From Symbiodinium natans (taxonomy: Eukaryota > Sar > Dinophyceae > Suessiales > Symbiodiniaceae), in the NCBI GenBank assembly GCA_905221605.1, contig CAJNDS010002754.1, positions 185,001 to 205,000 on the forward strand: DNA of 20,000 nt, in the 5' to 3' direction. The translations under genes and the position numbers were made by a program. This document shows, one piece after another, positions 10,031-19,700 of this stretch (positions are counted from its first letter, which is position 1; each line of letters starts with the position of its first letter). The notes beneath the pieces are model-generated. The model did no database searches. It worked only from the letters and a program-made list of their open reading frames with translations, and was not told where the DNA came from.

Positions 10031-10755
10031 ATTATCCCCTTGGTGGTTCTTAGAAGAATATGCGGTTTGGTGACGGGCGGGTAATAGTTAACATGAGTGG
10101 AGGGGAGAAAAATAGGAAGTCGTATATTAGAATTCGCAGTCGGTAGGAACTGTATGAACTAGTATGAAAGACATGATTGAACAGAATTCCTCTGCGGGCA
10201 TGCATTTCCTTTTGTACACTGATGTATGCAAAGATAGGAATACATCCAAAATATTGTAGCTGTAGGAGAAATGTTAAACTCTTATTTGCCAATAAACTGG
10301 CGAAACACCAAAACTCAGCACACACACACACACAAACCCTGCTTGTGAGAGATGTGAGGAAACAAACAGACAAACACCACCCAGCAGAGCGCAGGCGGAA
10401 ACGCCTACCACCAGGGACAGACCGAGAAGTGTGAGAATCACTGTGGGAACTCGATTTGGCTCATACAGCGGGCCAGATGAGCGCACGAGGGCAGGGCTCA
10501 GGAGACGATGATTTGCCCAAACACCCCGAAGCCCAGCCCGACAGGAATAAGACTGTTTGAGAGATTGGGTGGGGGCAGGGGAGCAGGCTTTGAGGATTTA
10601 GTTTAGGGTTTGGTTCCGGGTGAACCTGGCTGGGGACACTGCCCCCCCGCGTGATTTAGGTGTTTCCGGCCAGCGCGAATGTAGCATTTAGGAATGAAAA
10701 AGACAGATGCGACGACGACATTGTACATTTCCCAGCGCCGCAACCTGTGAAGCCC
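10031..10755. other. No recognisable gene; AT-rich then mixed
   Basis: 10031-10320 is relatively AT-rich and contains no recognised gene. A short CA microsatellite (CACACACACACACA) is at 10319-10334. 10590-10615 has TTTAGTTTAGGGTTTGG, a degenerate telomere-like word. No RNA or coding feature can be supported. Confidence 0.4.
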
Positions 10756-10862
10756 GTATCAGAAAACAAAGGCCCAGATCAGAAAACTTGATCAGAAAAC
10801 GGGGAGGGCTCGGATCAGAAAACAGAGAAGCTCGGATCAGAAAACAGGCATCCTGAGAAAAC
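10756..10862 (+). repeat. GATCAGAAAAC interspersed repeat
   Basis: The 11-mer GATCAGAAAAC occurs exactly at about 10777, 10790, 10813 and 10835, with decayed copies at 10756 (GTATCAGAAAAC) and 10851 (CCTGAGAAAAC). Spacing is 13 to 23 bases. Several copies follow GCTCG or GGCCC. It is a short irregular minisatellite. Confidence 0.85.
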
Positions 10863-10935
10863 AAGCTTCTATATATCCCGTTGTCCGTACGCTCGCCTTG
10901 CGAGGCCTGAATGCTCTCCTTGAGCCCCAAACCCC

Positions 10936-11058
10936 CTGAACCCTACATCCCATAAGCCTCAAGCCCTTGGATACCGACTTCAAGGATTCGTGCAACGAAG
11001 GTCGGTGTCGAAAAGCCGGCCTCATAAGGGCTTGAGGCTTAAAGGATTTAGGGTTCAG
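10936..11058. repeat. Hairpin-forming inverted repeat
   Basis: The left word AAGCCTCAAGCCCTT at 10954-10968 is a perfect reverse complement of AAGGGCTTGAGGCTT at 11026-11040. Outside it, CTGAACCCTACATCC pairs with GGATTTAGGGTTCAG with one mismatch. Inside it, GATACCGACTTC pairs with GAAGGTCGGTGTC with few mismatches. The loop lies near 10983-11003. It has no poly-T tail, so I do not call it a terminator; it resembles other foldbacks in this window. Confidence 0.85.
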
Positions 11059-11152
11059 TTTCAGGGCTTTTGAATGGGAATGTTTAGGGAATGGGGCGCT
11101 TGTGGACAACCGGGACGGACGACGCTTGTTTTCCTTCAGAGACCCGGGGAAG

Positions 11153-11223
11153 TGGGTCCCCTTTTCCGGGGGGGGGGGGCGAAGACGAAATTCGAAGACG
11201 AAATTGGAAGACGAAATTCGGCC
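11153..11223 (+). repeat. Poly-G plus GAAGACGAAATTC module, copy B
   Basis: TGGGTCCCCTTTTCC is followed by a run of 12 G (11168-11179), then three GAAGACGAAATT units ending CGGCC. Over about 70 bases it matches 9299-9371 except for G-run length and a few bases. Here it forms the left edge of the long minisatellite array. Confidence 0.85.
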
Positions 11224-11757
11224 CAGCTCAAATTAGGCCCCGAAGACGAAATTCGGCACTGAAGACGAAATTCGGCCCCTGAAGCCTAAATTTGGCCCTG
11301 AAGCCTAAATTGGGCTCTTGAAGCCGAAATTCGGCCCCGAAGACGAAATTCGGCCGCTGAAGACGAAATTCGGCCCTGAAGCCGAAATTCGGCTCCTGAA
11401 GACGAAATTCGGGCCAGAAGCCTAAATTCAGCCCTGAAGACGAAAATTCGGCACTGAAGCCGAAATTCGGCTCCTGAAGACGAAATTCGGCCCCGAAAAC
11501 GAAATTCAGGGCCATTTTATGCAGGCCTAAGGGGGACCGAAACCGGCTTCAAGCTTCAGGCCGAATTTCGTCTTCGGGACCGAATTTCGTCTTCAGGAGC
11601 CGAATTTCGGCTTCAGGGCCGAATTTCGTTTTCAGCGGCCGAATTTCGTCTTCGGGGCCGAATTTCGGCTTCAAAGGCCCGGTTTAGGCTTCAGGGCCGA
11701 ATTTAGGCTTCAGGGGTCGAATTTCGTCTTCAGTGCCGAATTTCGTCTTCAGGGCCT
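11180..11757. repeat. Minisatellite arranged as two inverted collinear arrays
   Basis: The plus strand from 11180 to about 11512 carries about 17 units of an 18-20 base repeat based on GAAGACGAAATTCGGCCCCT, with variants GAAGCCGAAATTC and GAAGCCTAAATTC. From about 11561 to 11757 the reverse complement (GAATTTCGTCTTC) is repeated about 10 times. The order of unit variants from 11242 to about 11416 is matched, inverted, by 11750 back to about 11580. The 95-codon minus-strand frame over the left arm translates a repeated NFVFGAEFRLQ-like peptide and is explained by the repeat. Confidence 0.92.
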
Positions 11758-11810
11758 CCATGAGCATAGGCGCAGACCGCAAAGATCGCACCTGACAGCC
11801 TACACCTATA
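11757..11810 (+). repeat. Dispersed TCCATGAG-GCAGACCGC repeat, copy 1
   Basis: TCCATGAGCATAGGCGCAGA followed by CCGCAAAGATCGCACCTGAC resembles 12208-12256, where TCCATGAGGTGGGCGCATAG is followed by GTGCAGACCGCCTTAGCGTC. The shared stretch is about 45 bases with a small insertion. This copy abuts the end of the inverted minisatellite array. Confidence 0.6.
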
Positions 11811-12102
11811 TACGGCGCAAACGCTTGATCTCTACACCCCCTGAACCACAAAACTAGGGTAAAAGGGACACTGCCAACACAGTGTGCTGTTGAATTGTTC
11901 TATGTGCTTTAATTCCCCAGGTTACTGTACGTGGTGCAGTGAGGATGGTAAAGGAAACCAAACACAGAATGTCCCTAAAACTAAACCCTTGGGACCCTGA
12001 ACCCTCCCAGTCTGCAATGGATCCCAGGGTTCTTGTCTGTCCTCATCCTGGACATCCTCGAATCGCTCCCGAAGTCTCAAACCCTCCCATGTTCCCACCC
12101 CC
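11811..12102. other. No recognisable gene
   Basis: Mixed sequence with words such as CCCTAAAACTAAACCCTTGG and GACCCTGAACCCTCCC at about 11972-12009, again resembling degenerate CCCTAAA repeats. No coding or RNA feature is supported. Confidence 0.4.
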
Positions 12103-12185
12103 CCGGCAGATTGCCCGCCAGCACGCCGCGCGACCTCGAACCTGTTCGGCACCCTTGGCGGCTGCTTCGGCACCACCGGTGCAGC
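12103..12185 (-). repeat. Dispersed GC-rich repeat, copy 2 (inverted)
   Basis: On the minus strand the core AGGTCGCGCGGCGTGCTGGC reads from 12136 down to 12103, missing the terminal GCTGCC found in the other copies. Beyond it, CACCGGTGGTGCCGAAGCAG and CCGCCAAGG on the minus strand match GGCGGTGCCAAAGCAG and CCACCAAAG of copy 1 at 1041-1065. This makes copies 1 and 2 homologous over about 80 bases, in opposite orientation. Confidence 0.8.
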
Positions 12186-12206
12186 GGAGATACACACCTG
12201 TGCGCC

Positions 12207-12257
12207 TCCATGAGGTGGGCGCATAGGTGCAGACCGCCTTAGCGTCCGCAGTCAGCT
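12207..12257 (+). repeat. Dispersed TCCATGAG-GCAGACCGC repeat, copy 2
   Basis: It is related to the copy at 11757-11810 (shared TCCATGAG, GCATAGGTGCAGACCGC and CAGTCAGC versus GACAGCC). It directly precedes the (GT)n tract. Confidence 0.6.
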
Positions 12258-12910
<653 letters not shown>

Positions 12911-12916
12911 GGGCCG

Positions 12917-12955
12917 AGGTCGCGCGGCGTGCTGGCGGGCAATCTGCCGGCTGCC
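12917..12955 (+). repeat. Dispersed GC-rich repeat, copy 3 (core)
   Basis: The 39-base core AGGTCGCGCGGCGTGCTGGC to CTGCCGGCTGCC is identical to 1088-1126. The left flank is replaced by the (GT)n tract; the right flank is ATTCTTATGTAAAG, with no similarity to copy 1 (TGCTGTCGACC). With copy 2 it forms an inverted pair flanking the GT tract. Confidence 0.85.
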
Positions 12956-13863
12956 ATTCTTATGTAAAGAATTCCGCTCTTTGATCGCTCGTACGGCCTC
13001 AGCATGACGGCTCAAGCCAGATGCACTGGAGCTACGTGTACCCAGACAGCGGCTTTCGAGGAACTCAGACACGATGGCTTTCTCTTAATTGTGCCGTGAC
13101 CAAGCGATGCCGAAGCACATACTCCGCCGTTACCATGAGCGGTGGCTTCCTTCTGGCAGGCACTGCGTGATGCGTGAAGCGACGTAGGCGGCCCTGGCGC
13201 TGGATCGCAGCAGGGGAGGGGCTGCGTGGGAGCGACGAGCGAGGAGTCGGAGACCCTAAACCCAGTGCAAAGCACATCTGACCCGCCGATCAGCAACTCG
13301 GGAAACCACATATTGTGCAAATCTGCGCACCCTCATGCCATGTCGGCTGCTGTGATCGGGCAACTATTGTCAGCGTGCGCCGGAGCTTACTCGGCCGCTT
13401 CCTTGCCACCGACGTGCCGGGAAAGCTTGGCTCATGTAGCCCTCACGCCGCCCCTCGGTGCTTCACCCCGGGCTTCGGGCCACTTGCGCTTGCTTGGGGC
13501 TGGTTGCTTTTGGGTGTCCTCCTTGGCTTGCTCTTTCGGACTGCGGCGTCATGCTGGGCTGCGAAGTCCGCCGTGTCAGCTTTCTGGGGCCCGCACTTCT
13601 GCGTAAGAACCAAATTCATGCAGAAGTTGTACTGAAGTTGTTTTTTTTGCGTCCAAATTACGTCCCGCCGATAGCCTTAGCCAAAAACATGGGCCGAACA
13701 TCATGAATGGCTTGAGGGTTTAACTGTTGAGGTAGCCTAAACACTCAACGCTGCGTGGCAAGCCCTAACATACCCTAACATAAGTGCCTGGCCCTGCCCA
13801 ATTCTAAACAGGATTAAACAGGTATTTTTTGTACCGGGAGGGGTCTAAATAGTGTTACGGTGC
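12956..13863. other. No confident gene; hydrophobic frame near 13315-13635
   Basis: Two plus-strand frames (13226-13606 and 13315-13635) cover a locally GC-rich part. The second encodes a hydrophobic stretch LALAWGWLLLGVLLGLLF around residues 57-74, which could be one membrane segment, but I recognise no family and there is no evidence of an exon boundary. 13738-13790 has AACATACCCTAACATAAG-type words. The word TGCAGAAGTTGTACTGAAGT at 13619 has a relative at 14217. Confidence 0.35.
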
Positions 13864-14110
13864 AACCCCACACATCCATTCCCTTAGCCCTTTGTTCCAA
13901 ACACATCCCTGCAACCCAACAATCTCACACCCGTGCCCCCACACCCTACATCCCTCACCCCCACACATTCCCTGCACCTGCCATACCGTCACTTCGACCC
14001 CACAAGCACCGAGCCCCCAACCCACCCAGAGGCTGAGGCTTGGGTCCAATGGTGCTGGGGTGTGGAGGTGTAGGCGGTGTGGGGGCGGGGGCTGTGGGAT
14101 TGGCGAGCCG
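13864..14110. repeat. C-rich to G-rich foldback
   Basis: 13864-13985 is rich in CCCACAC, CATCCC and CACCC words. 14046-14100 is rich in GGTGTGG and GGGGGCGGGGG. The left arm at about 13920-13965 (CAATCTCACACCCGTGCCCC, then CACACCCTACATCCC) is roughly the reverse complement of 14053-14103 (GGTGTGGAGGTGTAGGCGG, then TGTGGGGGCGGGGGCTGTGG). Identity is imperfect. The G-rich arm could form G-quadruplexes. Confidence 0.65.
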
Positions 14111-14419
14111 CGTAGTTGCGCCGCGAAGCGCGAACCGAACCAAAAGCCACTTGAAACCAAGCGTGAGCCTGCAAGAGCCCAAACTAGCCGTGGCTTTCCT
14201 GTTTAGGCAGGAGGTCTGCAGAAGTTATGCTGAAGTTGTCCGAGTCATTAAAAAAAAACAACCGGGACAAGTGGAGGATATGAAGGCTTTTTGGACACGT
14301 TTGGACAGTCCTGGGATGGGGTCGAAGGGCGGGGGCAGGAATAAGCGTGGAGGAGGTGGAGAGATCCAGAAGTATCCCAAAAACATGCAGGAGACACGAT
14401 GAGGACAGGATAAGCCAAA

Positions 14420-14444
14420 CCCCTCCACCCACCCCCCCCCCCCA
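14420..14444 (+). repeat. Poly-C run
   Basis: CCCCTCCACCCA is followed by 12 C (14432-14443). It is a simple-sequence tract with no coding context. Confidence 0.85.
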
Positions 14445-15062
14445 ATGAGAAACGATGCGAAACCTGTGCACAGCCTCCCCTCCCCGACATGTGAACAAAG
14501 GGCTCAGTCAGAGGCTTGGTTATGTATGGCTAGTAAAAGAAGGATTGCAACTTTGAATTTGTTACCTTCTCGCCTTGCAAGCCTAGTGGTTTCAAAATCG
14601 TTGCCGAAACAAGGCTCGTGATAATTAGTAGCTGCTAGAGCTTCCAGTGGGTGAACCGGTTGACGGGCAGGAACCTGCTCTAGGGTCTCCTTGCGGGTGC
14701 CCCCGCGCCTCAGCCCAGCAGGCTGGGGAATGGACCGCCGCCGCCGTAGACCCACTGCTCGTAGTAGAAGCAGAGGAAGGAAAAGAGCAGACTCCCCGCG
14801 AGTAAATAGGTGCGCGGAAAAGAATAAACACGTCAACCGCGCGAGCTCCCGGCCCTGACGCGCTAACCCGGTCGGTGCAGGACGATGGCTCCGTAGGTTC
14901 CCCCACACCGTTCGCATCGCCGGCCGTGAGCCCACACCAGTCTGGTCGCCCTGGCGAGGCGGCCCCGACGCTGGTGGACGAAGCGACGTCCGGGTTTATG
15001 CCGCCTCCGTCGCCAAGAAGTCGTCCACCCGCGTTCCCATGGCAGGATGCCCATCCACCGAG
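14445..15062. other. GC-rich sequence upstream of the retroelement relic
   Basis: From about 14640 the sequence becomes GC-rich like the retroelement relic that follows. A plus-strand frame continuous with the relic's first readable segment is open from about 14859 to the TAG at 15090. It reads Arg/Pro/Gly-rich protein that I cannot match to a domain. It may be the decayed 5' region or N-terminal part of the same element. Minus-strand frames here (143 and 157 codons) show no recognised motif and may be shadows of high GC. Confidence 0.4.
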
Positions 15063-16189
15063 GACCGTAATTCGTGGCTGTTTGTGCCATAGTTGCATGC
15101 CGCGACGGGGAACCTGAGCGAGGCAGCGAGGGCGGCGTGGCGTTCTCTACCCCATGTGTCCGCAGCCGCCCAAGCAACAATGCTGGAAGCTTATGCAGGT
15201 GCGGCGGGGGCCGCGGCGGGGGCCGCGGCGGCTAAGACGCTTGCCAACGACCTCCGCACAGCCCCGGCAACCGGCCCTCGCGGTCGCCAGCCTCGCTCCC
15301 GGCGGCCCTGCGCGCCCCGGGTCCTTTCACGCGCGCCGCGGTGGCAGGCCTTCACGTCAGCGCTCAGCGAGCTCCGCGCGGCTGCGCATCTTGCCCTGCA
15401 GCGCCAGCCAGGTCGGTTCAGCTCGAGCGGCACGGGCCTGGAAGCTGTTCTGCGCAAACCCGATGGCGGTGTGCGGGGCATTGCGACGGGCGATGCCTTT
15501 CGCCGCCTCGGCATGCTCATAGCGCTGCGGCGGCGGCTGCGGTTGCCCTTGCCGGTCGCTCCGCACAGATGTGGCGCACACGGCCACGGATGCGGCACGG
15601 ATGGATGCCTACGGCGACCACCACGCCGCGTGCCCTCGCACTGGACTGCTCGCCCGACGAGCGAAGCCCCTCGAGCACGCATGGGTTCGAGTCGCGCGCG
15701 AAGCCGCCGGACCCCAGGGCCAAATCGTCCTTCAGCAGTGGTTGGCCCCCGCGGATCGCCACCGCCTCGACTTCGTTGCTTACGGGGGCCCCCCACTCGG
15801 CGAAGCGTTATGCTGCGACGTGACACTCGTTTCCCCGTTGACACGAGAAGGAAGGCCCCAGCCCTCCGCTGCCTCGCGCGATGGAGCCGCAATCGCAATG
15901 CAATCGCCGTCGCTGAGCGGCGCAAGCGCGCAGCTTACCCTGAGCTGCTGCGACCTGGCCCTCTGCATCCTAGCCTGCGAGGCCGGAGGGCGATGGAGCG
16001 CCGAGTCCCTCCGCTTCGTCACCCAATTGGCGAGGCTCAGAGTTCAGCGCGCTCCTGCCGCCCTTGCTTGGTGCCGCCAAGCAGGGTTGGCTGCGCCGCT
16101 GGTGGGGTTTGCTGAGCGTGGCTTTGCAAAGCACCCTTGCTGCCACGCTCTCCCCGCTCTCGAGGGCCCCAAGCCTTTTGGGCCTGTAA
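15063..16189 (+). pseudogene. Decayed non-LTR retrotransposon ORF (R2-like RT/endonuclease), internally deleted and frameshifted
   Basis: The intact ancestor would have been a reverse transcriptase plus endonuclease that copies element RNA into a nicked target. Segment 1 (frame of 15063, interrupted by TAG at 15090) reads LHAATGNLSEAARAAW onward and contains LRKPDGGVRGIATGDAFRRL at 15450-15509, the finger motif of many RTs (KPDGGVRPIA-type). The expected palm with its acidic catalytic motifs is absent. Instead, segment 2 (frame +1, from about 15541) reads CPC, then YGDHHAACPRTGLLARRAK, a CCHC-like zinc motif, and RLDFVAYGG with LCCDVTLVSPL, resembling the D...D core of R2-type restriction-like endonucleases. 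Segment 3 returns to the first frame (VAERRKRAAYPELL, about 15900-15941). Segment 4 (frame +1) reads CEAGGRWSAESLRF. Segment 5 (third frame) reads GWLRRWWGLLSVALQSTLAA and ends at TAA 16187-16189. The family call rests on remembered motif resemblance, not alignment. Its 5' end is unclear. Confidence 0.75.
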
Positions 16190-16664
16190 CTGTAGCGTCC
16201 AGAGCACTGGGACCGGACTTGCTGTTCAGGCACGCGGGGAAAAATCTCCCGAGAACCAGCCGAAGCAGCTCACGTTCGTAAAAAAGGATTTGCTGCAAGA
16301 TTGGAGCTTTCGGTCTGCCGCTCAGCTCAGAGCCTGGGCAATTAATCCGCATGAAATCGTCATCGCTGTTTTCAAATTCACAAGTTCCATGTGACCATGG
16401 CGCAGTTTGCCTCTTGCTGACAAATCCGAAATTCAGACTCTCCAGACCTGCCGAAGCCAAAGCTTGTGCCTGAATCGCCGGAGCCGAGCTGAAGAACTGG
16501 AAGCGTCGCACCCACCCCTTAGCACCAGCGGTTTAAATAAAATTGAATGGCAATCTTTCCCACTTGGAACGTCATGTTGAAGTGCAATCGGTCCAATCAC
16601 GAAAGGATATGAACGGGAGCTGTTTCTAAGCTTTCCTACCTTCCTTGGTTAATCAAGCTAATCG
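16190..16664. other. 3' flank of the retroelement relic; nothing recognised
   Basis: No poly-A tail or target-site duplication could be identified after the TAA. Any 3' untranslated region would lie here. GC content drops after about 16260. The largest frame is on the minus strand (155 codons, 16044-16511), overlaps the relic, and has no motif. Confidence 0.4.
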
Positions 16665-16708
16665 GTCTTATGCATTGGTGACGAATCAGTCTTATGCATT
16701 GGTGACGA
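16665..16708 (+). repeat. 24-bp tandem duplication
   Basis: GTCTTATGCATTGGTGACGA followed by ATCA at 16665-16688 is repeated as GTCTTATGCATTGGTGACGA at 16689-16708 without change. Confidence 0.95.
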
Positions 16709-19700
16709 CGTTGTGCTTGTTGGTGGTTCAAGCCGTCGTCACCATACTGCCGAGGAAGGCGTGAAAACCCAAGGCCCAAGGCGCTAGACAACGCTTGTCT
16801 TCATTGTCTACATAGGAAACCATATGTGCAGAACAAAATTGCACTGTGCTAGTATCAAAGTTCAGCTGTGTCGCCTTGCACGAAGAATAGTCTGTAGCCA
16901 GGCCAGTGCGTAGCAACCTATGGAGTGGAACCGGTTGAATTCACAAGATGCAAGACTTCAAGCAGCTTGTTCCGCTGGCCGTAGCGATGCTTGTCAACCC
17001 ATTAGCACGTGCAATCAATGCGACAGCTCCGTGCAGACGCATCACATGACGGACACGAATGCGGCATCCAAGGATCTTCTTCCTTGTCATATATGTTACG
17101 GTATTGCCAGTGGCTCAGTGTTCGTGCAAAAGGGTTCTGCACGATTTTGCACAAACCGTGCTGAGGTTAGTGCGGTTTGAGGACACGCTGCTTGTGCCGA
17201 TCTCAATTTGTCGAGACATGACCTCACCACCACAGATGCAAGCAAGAGTCAAGCAAGAGTGTTTGCGTTGGGCAGTGGTGCTCAACCTGACTCCGCGAAA
17301 AAAACCGTTGCACCCGTTGGGGGCCTGGAATCGGGCCGGGGGGAAAACACGCACGAGGTTTTGTGTGGTTGATTGCACGTTTTTTGGTGGTCGTGTGCGA
17401 AAAAGTGTTGCAGGTGCTCGAAAGAGGTAAAGTCGATGCATAAGTTTGTGTGATTGTTATGCTTGTTCGTTGTTCGCTCGTGGCGGGTTCTTCCATGGAG
17501 GGATTAAACACCATTTTCGCCACTTGCATGCCAAGCTGTTGTCGGTCTTTTCTTGTACTTTAATCTACAGAACTCACGGCTTAGGGGCTAGGGTGCATGC
17601 GCGGAGTCCGTGCGAACTAGGCCCCACCTACCCAGCGGGTCATGAGAGACGTCGCTGTGGTCCGGGGCTCGATGTGGGTCACGCCAGAAATGGCCAGTGC
17701 GGAAGTTTTCACTGCAAGGTACGGCTTCCGCGGTTATTCTTCTGTCCAGCTGATCGGTACCGCCAGGTGGGCAAACGCCTGCCGAGTTTCATTGTGGTTG
17801 CGCGAAAACGTTCGCCAGGCTGGGGTCATCTGGAATTCCTACGAATGTCAGACTCTCAGATCCTTCATAGCATCGTGCTGTTTCAGGGCAAGCGCGGGAA
17901 TCTTGCAGACAAATCGCGGCAGTTGTCAGGTTCTCTGTCTTACAAAATGGAGCCGGGACCTTTGCCTTCAGCGGCTGCAAGCAAAGTGCACATGCGTTGT
18001 TCGGTTTCTTTAAAGCAATTCCTCCAGGGAGCATAGCAGAACTGCGTGTAAAGGAGGATGTTCGCATCAGACATGAAGGAAAACGGTAAAAACAACATAT
18101 GGAGCTTTGCATAAGCTAAACTTTTTTGTTCTCAGTGTAGAGTCAAAGGCAAAACTGGACCGCCAAAACAAGATGGGCACGTTCTTTTGGTTGCAAAGGC
18201 TAACCCTGCAAGAACATTGGCTGTCTTTCTGAGCGCTAAAGAAACAAGAAAGATCTGCCTATGAACATGCAAAACCAACTCGTAAATGTTTTCCTTGTCA
18301 AAATTAGGGCAACCGGAGGTTGCCGACTAAAACACAAGGAGTTAGACATTTGCTTGTTTTGCGTAATGGAAAACATGGTGCATATTCAAATGTAAAAGAA
18401 GTGAAGCTTTCCCATAAAGGTAGCGAGGCAACAGCAACGCCTGCTTCAAGATTCGGAGTATCTTTATCGAGGAAGCAGAAACCAGACATCTGAGATTAAA
18501 GAAAGTAAGGATTTCTGTTTAAACATAGGAACTTGAAGTTTCGGATTTGAGGTCTTCGGCGAATCTCCAAGGAGCGTTTTGTTGACGATTTGATGAAGGT
18601 TCGGATGCTAGAGGAGCGAAAGAAGGGGCGAAAGCCATAATAGCATATGGTGAGGCTGATCACCTCGAACCGTCTGAGACAAAAGACATCGCGAGCCATG
18701 CATGGCCCGTGGGGGATATTCAGTTGACGTTCGTTTGGTGGGCCTTCAAGAGGCAACAAAGCTAAGTGCACACGCTTTCATGTTAGATGTCCCCTAAGCC
18801 TGCAGACCCGAAGGCAACAACGACAAGGATAATAGAACCTGTCGGGCGATCCCGATTCATTCCGAGGGTGGCCCAATGCGGTGCTCGCTTGCAACATTTC
18901 GGCGGCCAGGAGCCTCAGGAGCTGCAAAGAATTGGGTAACTGGGTGGTTGTTCTCGGGCTCGGGATTTCGGAGGTTCAGGTTGACTCAGGATGAAGGAGC
19001 CAAACTTTTGGCAATCCCAGCCAAACATTACCCACGCCGTGAATCGGCGTCAACACCACGGAAGCAAGCTGGGGAGTTGGTGAGAGAACCAAGTTGAAGT
19101 TGGATGATGCAAACGCGGGATCGGCTGTGACCGAACAGTCCATGTTGTAATGCTCGAAGCGGCGTGGCAGGGTGCGTCGAAGGGGTGCAAGGCTTTTCGT
19201 CGAGTCTGCCAAGCTTTTCGTGTGAAACGGCATTCGGCCGTGCATGGTGCTTCGTTGTGAAGTGATGGTTGTGCGACGTTTTGTGTCGTTCCGCATGTCC
19301 TGTTTGAGAGGGGCTTCGAAGTTGCGCATGACAGCAGGCGCCATGCCGACGACGATGGCACCATAAAAAGTAGACACAAAAAAAAAAAATAGACACATGG
19401 AATCAGGCAGTCCATGCACAGCGAGGTGGTGAAACTGGTGTGCTCTGAAGTTCTCAGTGTCCCGAGGGCTGACACGGTTGCTTTCCTGGCTTCTCCCTGC
19501 AAGAAATGGCGAGCAATAGAAGACAAGCCCACGGCATGGTTTACCAGGACTTTCGCCACGGTGCCAATTGGTCTGTTGCTGAGTTGCTAGACTTCCCAGG
19601 AAGTTCACGAGGGTGTGTGCTGTTTTGTTTCGCCCCTGCCGAGCAAAAGAACTTCCGACTGAAGGTCTGACTCATGCTTGGAGTTTCAGACGCACAGAAT

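Noticed and set aside
10954-11040. Intrinsic transcription terminator
   Set aside because: The stem is strong but is not followed by a T-run and no gene ends beside it.
11228-11515. 95-codon minus-strand frame with a repeated NFVFGAEFRLQ-like peptide
   Set aside because: The periodicity equals that of the DNA minisatellite, no non-repeat protein flanks it, and the same repeats run inverted next to it.
13003-13020. GGCTCAAG resembling the 3' end of the dinoflagellate spliced leader
   Set aside because: Only the last eight bases agree; the upstream bases CAGCATGAC do not match the leader, and an eight-base match is expected by chance in 20 kb with relaxed placement.
15191-15925. 244-codon minus-strand frame opposite the retroelement relic
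   Set aside because: It is Arg/Gly/Ala-rich, shows no motif, and is the expected antisense shadow of GC-rich codons on the plus strand.
18976-19608. 210-codon minus-strand frame, with overlapping minus frames of 169 and 122 codons
   Set aside because: Three minus-strand frames are open over the same DNA, which points to chance; none carries a motif, and a Phe run comes from a poly-A tract on the plus strand.
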